From contig KL647303.1 of NCBI GenBank assembly GCA_000727475.1, forward strand, positions 2,073,843 through 2,137,842: 64,000 nucleotides of DNA, in the 5' to 3' direction. Origin of the DNA: Sarcocystis neurona. Lineage: Eukaryota > Apicomplexa > Conoidasida > Eucoccidiorida > Sarcocystidae. The notes under the pieces were generated by a model that saw only the letters and a list, made by a program, of their open reading frames with translations, ran no database searches and was not told the DNA's origin. This document shows, one piece after another, positions 20,901 to 30,200 of this stretch; the stretch's first letter is position 1; the number at the start of each line of letters is the position of its first letter. A program made the translations under genes and the position numbers.

Positions 20901-23257
20901 GCCTGCCCCGGGCTGCTGCGGTACCTTCTCTTCTTCACGCCACTGCGACGCCTGCGCGTTGTCACCCCGCTAAGACGTCTGTGTTGCGCGCGAACGTTGC
21001 TGCCGATCGGGCCCGCGGTTTTCACCTGGCTGCTGCGTCTTCTTTTTTCTCTTCTACCATTGCTGTTGAAGTCCTGTCGCGCTGCCCTGCCGCCGGTGCG
21101 GGACGTGCTGGCGCCCATCCCGCGGCTTCTGCTCAATGCCATGCTGTTGTGGAGAAGCCACCCATTTCCGCTGCAGCTGCTGGAAGTCCCGCTCGCGCTG
21201 CGTCCTCCTGCTCCTCTGTTGCTGTGAGGCTCGGCGAGATCCTCGTCGACGGTGAAGGATGGGCCGCTAGGGCTGCTGCTGATAGCCCTGCGTCTGCTTC
21301 GGCAGCTGCAGCTGGGACAGGCGACGGCAGGCCTGGGCGCGTAACTGAGTGGGTGAAGCCTGTCATCAGTGTCAGCTTCTCCTTCAGTCAACAGTTCCGC
21401 TAGACGGGTAGCTACCAGTGCAGCCTTACGCACGACAGCGTGTGCACTGCAGAGCTGGTGAGGAACAAAACCGCGGTGGTATCGCAGCGGAAGCAGCTGC
21501 CGCTCGGCCGACTGAGTCAGGCACAGCAGTAGGCGACTCAGGTCTGCGCTGCGTTGGACGGAAAGGGAAGCCTCCCCTGCATCGGCTACAAGAACAGGCG
21601 ATTTCTCCCTCGTCTCTCTCCGCCCAAAAATGTGACTCAGAGGCACCTGGTGGGTCTCACAACCTTCACAAAAGCCAGGAAAATACTTCGCCCGCCTTCG
21701 GGCTGACGAACAAATCCGACCGACCCGCGGGACAGCTTGGACGCTGTGCAAAAGGCAAACTGTTCTTCTTCTACTGAGTTCCTCCAGGCAGTACTCGTCG
21801 CTCCGCAGCTGCCTTCGTCCCCCACCGTAAGTCCCCGGATGCTTTGCCTGCTGGTAACGCTGTTCCTGCTGTTGTCGTTGGTGCTGCTGCCGCTCTCCCT
21901 GTTTGACCAAGCGCAGCTGCTGGTCTCGTTGTGGGCAGCTTCCTTGCTGCTTTCTACCAAGTTCTTGTTCTCCTGGCTGGTGGCAGTGCTGTTGCTCTTC
22001 GCGCGGTGTCCTCGAGCCGACGTGCTCCTCTTGCTGGTGTCGCTGTTGCTGTCGGAGCCCTGCAGTGCCCCGGCTGAGCGGCACCGGCAGAGTTAGTGAA
22101 GCCGTGCAGACGTCGCTGTCCAGCTTTCTCCCGTCAAGTACAGTTCTCTTTGTCTTCTGTACGGAACCGGGGCACCTATTTTGGCCCCCGCTGCGATCGT
22201 TTGAGATGGACGAAGAAAGGGCCGCCTCAGGCGCAAAACGGGAGGAAGGAGTAGGCGACTTTACCAGAGAGCCTGACGTCGGATGGTGCTGAGGAGCCGG
22301 GGCGTCTTCCTGGAAAGCGGAGGAAAAAGTCTGCTGGCCAGTAAAGACGGCCATGAAAGAGTTTTCCTCTGCGCAGCATACTTCAGAGAAACAGACACGG
22401 GCGTCCGAGTCTTGTGAGGATGATTTTTGCCGATCACTCGTGACAGCTGCTTCGGCATTCTCTTTACAAGGCAGACTGCACGGAGGGTACTCTGCTGCGG
22501 AGGAAGACGTCCCCGAGGACACATGCTTCTGGGCTGCCTGTGTTTCGTTCGTAGCCTTGAACGAGGGGAGGCGCGACAGGTTGACTTCAAACAAACCTGG
22601 CGTTGATTCAGCATTTTCTGAGATGCATCTCTGCCTGGTGGGCTCGGAGTCATCTTTGTGACAGACTGATACAGTCCACGATGCGTGTGGCTCGTGCACG
22701 AGACCCTCTTCTTCTGCGCTGTATTCCCTGTCACCGGCGTTAGTGTCAACGTCTGCCTTTGACCTGACGGATTCGCAGTCCAAAAGTGCGGAGCTGACGT
22801 TACAAGGAGAGTCGTTTCTGCGTAGGCCCCTTTTTGAGAGGGCGTCTGCCTGAAGTAGCTGCCTGCAGCTACTTTGCCCATTTTTGCGCTGGTTTACAGG
22901 GTCGCAGCAACCAGGAGATGGTGGTACCGCGAACAGCAGTAATGTAGCGAGTGGAGCGGGTGTGAACCGCGGTGGTGGCGAACGCGGCGGCGGGTCATTG
23001 AGGCGACGAGAATGGAGCAGAGGCAATGGGCGGGCTGAAGGCACTCCTGAGGATACGAACGCAAACGAAGTGGCCGAGGATGACGAACATGAAGAAGAAG
23101 AGAAGAGAGCCGCTGAGCCCGACGACGAGGACTCAAGGGAAAAAGCCACAGTGTGGGAACTGGTTGAATAGGAAGAGTAAGAAGATGGGGAAGGCGACAG
23201 AATACGGCCCTGTCCGTCCCCAGGCGACTTCCTGATGCACTCACTCAGATAAAGCAT
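4629..23257 (-). CDS. Giant leucine-rich-repeat protein, five exons (gene span)
   Basis: Five long minus-strand open segments join in phase to about 3,882 residues: 23257-18829, 17906-15471, 13567-12957, 10983-9733 and 7550-4629. The first exon encodes about 1,476 residues of Ser/Gln/Arg-rich disordered sequence with basic clusters. The second is Ala/Glu-rich and ends in repeat-like LISCLGPALRRLQLQQVQ. LRR-like strands follow at the exon edges: CPSLSTLTLQAD, LASLRRLTLEG, LPALRRLEIS, ALRRELK-like ALRELKLHY, SLRLLDLSC and LPNVRVLRLTLK. Long Ala/Ser tracts interrupt the LRR array. Splitting of repeats across exon ends that fit in phase is the main evidence for one gene. A hydrophobic stretch near the end of exon 1 (LPYLPLETRIGGMFSAALL) is faintly F-box-like, but not enough to call. 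The biochemical role is unknown; LRRs usually bind other proteins. The start Met is the first in the open frame. The exon 1 donor is the least certain boundary. Confidence 0.6.
5922..6050. repeat. 21-base tandem repeat inside LRR exon 5
   Basis: About five copies of a 21-base unit built on TGCATGCGCTGGAAGAAGTG. The period is a multiple of three, so the frame survives copy-number change. On the coding (minus) strand it gives Ser/Cys/Ala-rich heptads. On the plus strand it would read as Leu-Glu-Glu heptads, but that frame is broken by stop codons just upstream. Confidence 0.8.
7551..9732 (-). other. LRR gene intron 4, CAG-rich and TA-rich
   Basis: The segment between exons 4 and 5 combines CAG-rich sequence (about 8,000-8,630) with TA/TC dinucleotide runs (8,720-9,640). 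A minus-strand acceptor-like TTTTCTGTAG at about 8,630 could open a small extra exon, but none of its frames is convincing and direct joining of exons 4 and 5 is already in phase. Confidence 0.45.
8889..8931. repeat. (TC)n-(TA)n compound microsatellite
   Basis: An uninterrupted run of TC dinucleotides passes directly into a run of TA dinucleotides, inside LRR gene intron 4. Confidence 0.95.
9733..10983 (-). CDS. LRR protein exon 4
   Basis: The acceptor is TGTGCTGCCGCAG. The first residues are YSLPALRRLEIS followed by LLSAADLVSFLNGL, which continue the repeat from exon 3. The centre is Ala/Ser/Gln-rich low complexity. The end, VARLGAAACALRELKLHY, is another LRR strand. A GTCCGA donor at 9732 keeps phase 0 into exon 5 but is not a strong site; a nearby GTACAC would shift the phase. 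An internal intron within the low-complexity centre cannot be excluded. Confidence 0.58.
11100..11365. repeat. 124-base direct tandem repeat in LRR intron 3
   Basis: Two clear copies (aligned at 11168 and 11292, period 124) share the motif GTTGGCAGACGTACTT and flanking text, with a partial third copy toward 11,090. The array lies just upstream (in the minus sense) of the exon 4 acceptor at 10,984. The copies differ at many bases, so the duplication is not recent. Confidence 0.75.
12957..13567 (-). CDS. LRR protein exon 3
   Basis: The acceptor is ACTGTTGCTGCAG and the donor is GAA|GTGAGC, both close to consensus. It opens with the LRR strand CPSLSTLTLQAD, passes through an Ala-rich insert of about 130 residues, and closes with LASLRRLTLEGVSTADVLQL. 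It ends in phase 0, matching the phase-0 start of exon 4. Confidence 0.62.
14148..14760. repeat. Degenerate CTA/CTC/CTG triplet domain
   Basis: About 600 bases in which most triplets are CTA, CTC, CTG, TAT or ACT in one register on the plus strand, without any perfect long run. Towards 14,690-14,760 the plus strand switches to CTACTACTA-type runs mixed with AGTAG. No frame gives recognisable protein. Confidence 0.8.
15270..15345. repeat. 21-base repeat (AGAAGCACGAGCTGC unit)
   Basis: Three to four imperfect copies of a 21-base unit. On the plus strand they read EARAAEAEARAAEPEARAA. On the minus strand they supply CTG-rich text with repeated CTTCTGCAG, which resembles splice acceptors. It lies in the proposed LRR intron 2. 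Confidence 0.7.
15471..17906 (-). CDS. LRR protein exon 2 (Ala/Glu-rich, first LRR-like strand)
   Basis: It begins after a CTGCAG acceptor and ends at a GTACGG donor. The protein starts with a Gln-rich segment (residues near 17,600-17,660), continues as Ala-rich low complexity, and then has runs of AEAEAAEAE type around 15,890-16,020. The last about 100 residues are ordered: LLLHQLDEEQILMLPVFARR, then HVQSLTC and PALRRLQLQQVQ. One leftover base completes a codon with exon 3, giving ...WICTAS joined to RRCPSLSTLTLQ, a natural LRR continuation. The opposite strand is also open in places because of the triplet repeats. Confidence 0.6.
17907..18828 (-). other. LRR gene intron 1, TA-rich with inverted repeats
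   Basis: AT-rich sequence between the two longest LRR exons. It contains TA microsatellites and a pair of inverted repeats (reported separately). No coding frame of note is present. Confidence 0.5.
18137..18530. repeat. Inverted repeat pair (arms 18137-18215 and 18451-18530)
   Basis: The reverse complement of 18482-18525 matches 18139-18183 with only a few mismatches (core CTGTATGGTCTGTGCGCTGT). Weaker similarity extends the arms to about 75-80 bases. The arms are separated by about 235 bases. Related fragments occur at 18,064-18,110 and 18,548-18,580. Confidence 0.8.
18829..23257 (-). CDS. LRR protein exon 1 (N-terminal disordered region)
   Basis: The frame is open for more than 4.4 kb from Met at 23257. 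The protein is polar and disordered: Ser-rich at the start, Gln-rich around residues 400-480, then an Arg/Ser/Lys-rich stretch around residues 740-900 that resembles nuclear-localisation or RS-type sequence. It ends with more ordered text containing EDIFLRALALCLPYLPLETR. A donor at 18828/18827 (GGT|GTACGT) leaves one base, which pairs with the two-base start of exon 2. Another GT at 18877 would break the phase. The start is the first Met in the frame. The 3' boundary is uncertain by tens of bases. Confidence 0.6.
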
Positions 23258-26200
23258 TCTTCTTGAGTGGAAGTGGACATCGCTGAAGACAAGGCGCTAC
23301 CAAGAATGGGTTGAGCGAATCCACTGTCCACAATCGCTCACTTAAAGGGGTCTCGTCCTGTGATGGTTTACCGTACTTTCCATGCGCAATACAAGCAGAG
23401 GGCCCCAAAATGGGTCACGTGTGCGCTTCGTACGTAGGACCAAGGTTTTTGAGGCGCACACCGTTAAAAAGCGCATGCGCTTGCACGGGGAAGGATTCTG
23501 AAGCGAAACTTGTCTATTCTGTGCCGTGGTGTAGCCGGTGAATGCACTGACAAAATCACGTAAGAGCAACGCAAAAGCGTCAGCCAACTCGTTGATTGAC
23601 ACTGATAGGTGCGAACATGCGCACAATGGCTTGAGAGTAAGACCGACATGAAATCATAAAATCTGCACGAAGCAAGGAAATCACGCAAAACCCATCAAGA
23701 GAGCAGCTCTTCCCGGAGCGACAACGCAAGCGTTAAGTGCTGTGCACGGAAAAGTCCCCGTTGACGAAATCGGGTGGAACGCCACAAAAACCAGGGAAAC
23801 ACGTGCAATCGATGGAGAAGTGTTATTACCCGGACGGCACTAAAAATGGTAATAAACCCGCGGCTCTCCACGTGGAGCTCAGCGCCGACGGAAAATATAT
23901 ACACATACATACGTATGGACAGCGAATATCCAGAGGTCTGGCGTGCAAGAACCACCACACCTGTTGACCGTCACGCGTACACCGGAGAGAGCGTAGACAA
24001 AAAAATGAAGAAGTGCCCTAATTATCACGAAGGCAATTCCACTGCAAAAAGCTACGGAAGAGAGAGCATCGAAAGAGCGCCAGTACAACAGTATTGCGTC
24101 GACGGCAGGGACGGCCGGCACACTGCGACGGATGCCGTGGGCGATCGGAAAGCCATGTGTCACCTGGGCTATTATTACCGAGGACCAAAATCTCGCCGGC
24201 AGCAGCCATCACGTACTTGGTTGAAAAGCATGCACCGGCGACTAATGTACACACGTGAAAGGATAAAATGTTGATATACGCCGCATTTGGCACTGGATGT
24301 CTCCTTGCAGGCTTTACTACTTCTAACTCTCTGCACTTGTTGATGTAGGTGGTAAGGAGTACAGCAAGCCAATAAATGTGCACGGCGCTGCGCGCGAAAA
24401 GAAGCCGACGTAAGCCACAGAGAAGAAGCCGCGTGTACGCGCAAGCAGGTGATCCACGGGGTTTGAAGACCGCAACAGAGGATGGCGGGTAACTATTATA
24501 CTGTCCGTGTATGCGCTCGAGCCGCTCACACGCGGTGCTCCTACGGGGCATGAGTGCTACGAAGAAATCCAAGGCCAAAGCGGACACCCGGGCCCACCGG
24601 TTGCGTCTTCAAGGTTGCCCGGAGTGCGACAGATTTTCCATTGCTTCAGAAATATTTCTTTGGTAAGCGTACCTTGTGTCACCAGTGTTCCCGTGTGTAC
24701 TGTTAAAAGACGCACACGGAGCAACCTGCTAGAAGATGTGCGCGTGCAAAACACGCGACGTTAGACACCGAGTGTATGTACGACGGCATGGGGGGTCTCT
24801 ATGTCTGTCTGGGTGAATTTCGCTTTCCACTCACATGTGTGTGCGGCGAAAAGAAGCAGGTACACATGCGAAGTGAGGGGCTTCCACGGGCTCTGGCAAT
24901 TGCAGAGACGGCATATTTAACTTGGCGAACCCATTCGTTTTCCACTTGAATCATTCCTACAGAATGCCCCAGCGGCACGGGCAGCATGGCGCTGCGGTCT
25001 CTTTATCGTTTTATTCGGATGGCAGCGGATCTGCGTCACCACTAGTTTGAAGCACGTATACACCTCCTGATATATGAAGGATCATGGTTCACACGTCATT
25101 TAGTTTTCCACCGTCCCGGCTACCGAACCAGGCCAACCAGGTTACATCCCCATCCGTTACGCGGATATATGCATGTATATACGCATATACGCGCTGGGCA
25201 GGTGCATATCTATTCGTGCGTGTCTAGATATCATGTACACGTAAGCAAAACATTCGGGGAGATACTCTGACTTCGGGAACCCACGATGTCTCTTCAAACC
25301 ACCAGGTGGCTGCAGATGATTCCCCTAGCAGCAACCACGCACCTGAAGCAAAGATACTGACACAGAAACGAAGGAGCGTCCATGAAATGAGAATTCCTGT
25401 GCACTGTGTACTAAGCTGCAGGAGAGTGCGCCACCATCCGTTAAAACCTACGAATAAATACAGGCTTTCGTCTGGGCTAGGAAGGTTCGGCATACGCATG
25501 CTTCTACATTGTGATCACCACAGGAGTCTACAAAAATGCACGACCGCATTGCAGACGGCTTGTCAAAGGTACGTTATAGATTTTGAAATATGTAAAGCGT
25601 CCAAGATCATGCAGCGCACTACAAGTATGCCTCCACAATCAAATTTCAGCCGTTTTTGCTGCGCATAACGTACGATTCTGGAGCGAAAAGGCAAAGCGAG
25701 AGCGGTCGTTCTGACCTTGGATACGTGTGTGCGGCTCCCAGGCTTTGCCGCGTACCCCGTCTACACCAGTTGCTCATTACAGGTGGCGCGACTGTACCGC
25801 ATTTCGGTACATATGCAGAATCCATGCTAGATCTGTACGAATTTCGATACAAGCTCTAACACACTCAAGTTCGGGAACGTGGACAAACGTAGTATAAAAA
25901 TATACGAAATCTGTTCTGTGCACATCATCTTTGTGGACAGCCGGTTCTCACGTCTCTTTTTGCTCAGTGCGGAATTCACATCTTGCGACGACTTCCGCAG
26001 TGTAGCAGCAGACAGGCGTGCACGTCGCAAAGCGACCTCGAGACGGCTGTCTGTAGAACACACTGCGACCGCGCATGACACGATGCGCAGGCCTCATACT
26101 CAACCTCGACGGCAATGCCTCTCTGCTGCATCAAGTTCGTGCACGCAGCGTCCGGCGTCTACACGAACATCAACAAATTTTGTCGACTTCCCTATCCCAC

Positions 26201-26900
26201 GTTTGTCTAATGACGTGTCTGGCGTCTACGGTGATTGAACCTTGCAGTTGAACAAAGACGGCCGGGATCGCATTCGATACCCTTCACAAATGTGGTGGTA
26301 ACTGAACTAGATCTCAACAGTGGGCTTCTGCTTACACACCTGTTCCACAAGGACAGTGATTCGCAGCTGCCCCGGCGTGCCAGCGCGTCTCCCTAGCTTT
26401 GTAAAATCAACACTACACGAGTAGGGCAGAAATTTCGCGCCGATACGTTGTCGTCTGTGGTCTGTCAGTTGTTGGTGCAAGCACTGGTGGCAATAGGCCA
26501 ACATTTTGCGCCTTGCTCTTCAAAAAAGCCACAGCAGCAGTAGAAAAATTGCACTTACGCGTGCGCTACGGAGCATCGTGGGAAATTTGACGCTGATTTG
26601 TATGTGAAATACTTTTCCTTGTCCGTTTCCCCTCACAGTGTAAACCCGGGACTAGTGAAATTTGCAATGAACACTGAGATTTACTATGTATTCACGTGTA
26701 CACAGATTCGAACGTCTACACGTGCGTACATTACACGTGCGTCCACCACACGTGCGTCCACCACACGTGCGTCCATTACACGTGCGTCCATTTACACGTG
26801 CGTGTAAATTTATGTAGAAGCAATTACGCTGTGGCAAAGACGGACCATTTGTTCTGATCCGCACTACGAACTTCTTCCCTTGCTACCACCGAAACCGTGT
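23258..26900. other. Intergenic region with no recognised gene
   Basis: This separates the start of the LRR gene (23257) from the end of IFT74 (26901); both are on the minus strand. Several open frames of 80-190 residues exist on both strands (for example 23774-24274 plus and 24018-24587 minus), but none has recognisable domains or a convincing composition. It should hold the LRR promoter (just above 23257) and the IFT74 3' end, but no specific element could be identified. Confidence 0.5.
26717..26806. repeat. 15-base tandem repeat downstream of IFT74
   Basis: Six near-perfect copies of a 15-base unit with core ACACGTGCGTCCA, with variation only at the junction bases (CAC/TAC/CAT). The core contains the palindrome CACGTG in every copy. 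It lies about 100 bases beyond the IFT74 stop codon. Confidence 0.9.
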
Positions 26901-27215
26901 TTAAACTGCACACGTTACGCTACCTCCTGCAGCTGCCGCTGTCTGACCCGCAAGAGCACGCCTGATGGCTACATTAATGTCTTCTGTTATTCGCAAACAT
27001 CGGTCTCGCACAGTTTCATAGTCGTTTTTCCCCCTCTCTAAATTGATGGACTTCCTTAATTGCAAAACCACTGCCTTCTGTTTCACCAGTTGCTTCAGCA
27101 GCTGCTCCAGGGGCACGAGATCCGGCTGCTGCAGCATGTCTCCTTGTAGCCGCTTGACCTCTTGGCAAACGCTGTCGAATTGTGCCCTTGTCTCTGCTAT
27201 CGCTTGCTTCAACCT
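26901..27215 (-). CDS. IFT74: IFT74 exon F (C-terminal)
   Basis: The acceptor is TTGGACTCACCCACAG. The protein begins RLKQAIAETRAQFDSV, continues LVPLEQLLKQLVKQKAVV and reaches NDYETVRDRCLRITEDINV before an Ala/Gly tail, SVTCAV and the stop at 26901. The NDYE...DIN...RAL pattern corresponds to the conserved C-terminus of IFT74. Confidence 0.87.
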   Translation of the reverse strand, partial: RLKQAIAETRAQFDSVCQEVKRLQGDMLQQPDLVPLEQLLKQLVKQKAVVLQLRKSINLERGKNDYETVRDRCLRITEDINVAIRRALAGQTAAAAGGSVTCAV

Positions 27216-30200
27216 CTGTGGGTGAGTCCAACAAACATTCGCGTCCCCAGCACCATTGCGCGCTAAGGGTACGACCAAATACCCCGAGTAAATATGTACA
27301 CTTTCGGCGGAAAACCTGTGTAAACTCTGCAGGAAAATTAATCTTTCGTGCACGTTCCACGTACAGTTTTGTGGATAGGTGAGTGCAACTTTATCTGCAG
27401 AAAAATCGGTGGACTACTAGCATGCGTTGGCTGGCATTCCAATTTCAAATAGTTCAAAACCCTTCCGGCAAACTCAAGCAGCACGTTCTTCATGGACGTC
27501 CACACAAACACGCATGGCGAACACAACTAACATGCAGGTGGGCCCCACCGCGTACAAAAAGGGTGAAGGCGAAAGCCGTGAAAGGTATAGCTTTCGCCAA
27601 GACACTTCCGCCTGTGTGTGAAATCTGCGTTGCGATCCCAAGGGAAAATGGAGGTCTGCAGCAGCCGGAACTGTATATAAATGTAAATGCTGAAGACTCT
27701 CTACCGAAGGGGGTGTTCTGCTACTGAAAATGATAGACACATACACCTGCGTGTACACTCACATTATATATACACGCACATATATATGGATGGAGAGAGA
27801 GAGAAGGAAAAAATCTCTCCTGTATGGTACCTCCTGCTCGGCGTTGAGCTGTGCGTCCTCGTCAGCTTTTGAACGGCCTATCGCTCCTAGATTTCCGTAA
27901 GTATATCGTATTTCTTCGCGGATCTTCTGCGTGCGCCTTTCGACCTCCCAGATCTCACCTGCGCCGGGTCGTATTTTGCAAGCACGTGGATGAAGCTTCG
28001 ACTAGCGCACATTCAGACTGTACGCTTCCGATTGCCCAAAGGCAGGCAGGGACAGGGACACAAGTGCGTGGGTAGCTCTAGAAACTTAGATGTGCAGACG
28101 AACTTGCATACAACAAGGAGGGTTTGAGCACGGAAAGGATGCATCAGGTGTCCTTACTTTGCTAGCCTTAGACACAAGTGCGTATGAATGTGTGTATGCG
28201 CCAGCACTTGCGTGGACGTTCAAAGCTGTGTCGCTGACCTGCTGATGTCTAAAACTTGTATATGGAAGGCATCTGTACAAGTGTGGCACCTCCTATATTG
28301 GAGATGCAGGTCACTAACGTGTTGACGGGCTTTTCTTTGCGCTCCGTCAGAGACACAAAGTTCATACCACTTGTTCGAAAAGCGTATACTCACTGGAAGT
28401 AGAGTGACGGGAATTGTCTTACGCTGCTTAATTTCTTCGAGGCGTTGAACGTTTGAAAGCTCTACTTCCGCCTCGCTCACTAGGAGTTTTAACCGCTGCA
28501 GAGTTTCCTCGTTGTGCTGCAAAGCTTCAAGTGTGCGCGTGTTCTCTTCTTCCAAATTCTGCAATTGCTCTTTCGTTGGCACTTGCTGCAGAATGTGCGC
28601 AAGAGTCTGTCTTTGCTGCTGTGCCTCGCGTAACTCCTCAGTGCACACAGCAGCCCGACGTTGAAGTTCAGGTCCAGCAGATCTCGTGTGCTGCTCAATA
28701 AACTTAGATATCTCGGTATCTCGCGCTGCCAGCAGCCGAAGATTCTGTAGAAGGAATCAAAGGGTACACCACTACGATCTAAAATGTCTGCGTAAGCAGA
28801 GCTAATAGAGTGTGAAACGACGCCACAACACTAAAAAGCCGAGACATGCGCAGACGTTTGCCCGGCACTACGATACTCAAGGGAAGGCAAATGTCGAAGC
28901 AGTGGATACAAAAATCCTTTGCTTGATAGATGAAGTAAATGTGACGACTTGAGCTGATTTGGTAGCAAGTCGCTCAGGACGATACACATGTACTTGTGTA
29001 TATCTCGCAGGCCTGCCTTCCCTCGAAATTCTGCTTGAACTGCAATCAGAGTTCTTCTGCACAGCCACAACCAGAAGCTGTACAATTACTTTGACTCTGC
29101 GTGGAGTATACGGGCAAACGTTCGTACACAATTATCGAAAGGCAACGAGTTCTCACGTGCGCCATTCTGCAAAGCTTAGTGTCGATTAATCTACAGCACT
29201 TTGACGTAGGGCTCTGCGGTACAGGTTCTCCGACAACTCCTGGCCCACCTGATGTTCTCCGCTGCTGTACACACTTACACGAGGAGCTGAGTAAAATAAG
29301 CAGTCCTCTGTACTCAACGCTATTAAGAGATGAGCCACGAGATTTACCTGGCAGCTACGTATTACGGTATGAATCCTCCTTTTCAGTATGTCTTTTCTGT
29401 TTGCATAAGATGGGGAGAGCCCGAAGCACTTACAAAATCAATGATTATAACAACCACTGGTTGCCCACAAGGGCTTGGTGACATCCTTTCAAACGAATGC
29501 ATACATATATTGGTATACCAGCTCATGGTGTATCGGTTAATGAAGGTCTGCACTTGTACAGAGGTGTATCCCTACGCAGACACGTAGGCACTCGCACATA
29601 ACGCTACAAGACTACACAAGTAAAAAGATGCGTTTGTGTATGGTCTGAAGCATACCGAAGTGGGTGTGTATGTACGGATATATACATATATATATATATG
29701 GACAGACACAGTGATATACGTGAAAATCGGCGTACATGCGTCTGAATCATGCAGAAGTGGGCGTGCATGTACTGATATATATATATATATATATATGAAC
29801 AGACACAGTGGTATACGTGTAAATCGGCGTACATGCGTTGCACGGCTGCACAGCTTACACGTGGATCTCACTTTCGTTGCCCACGGCTGCATCAAAGTCT
29901 GCTCGAAGGACCCACCTGTTGCTCTTCCATTGTTGCTGTAGCAATCTCGCTGTTCGGCATCAGGGCGTCCTGGTGCTCAACAATTCGCGCCTGGTGCTTC
30001 TGCGTCTGCTGATGCGCTCGTTGCTGCTTCGTTTCCAAGAAACGAATTTCCTCTTTTAAGTCCAGCGCTGCCTGCAGCAGTGCTGCACGGTGCTCACCCA
30101 GGGGGAGCCGTAACGAAGGTAAACCTTTTGCATCCAATTGCTGCAATTGCCGCTGCTGTGCCTGTTGCCGGCGCAGCAACCGCAGCTTCTGCCGAGGCCC

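Noticed and set aside
23774..24274. Plus-strand frame of 166 codons in the intergenic region
   Set aside because: There is no domain, no splice context and no compositional sign of coding. It was left as part of the unannotated region.
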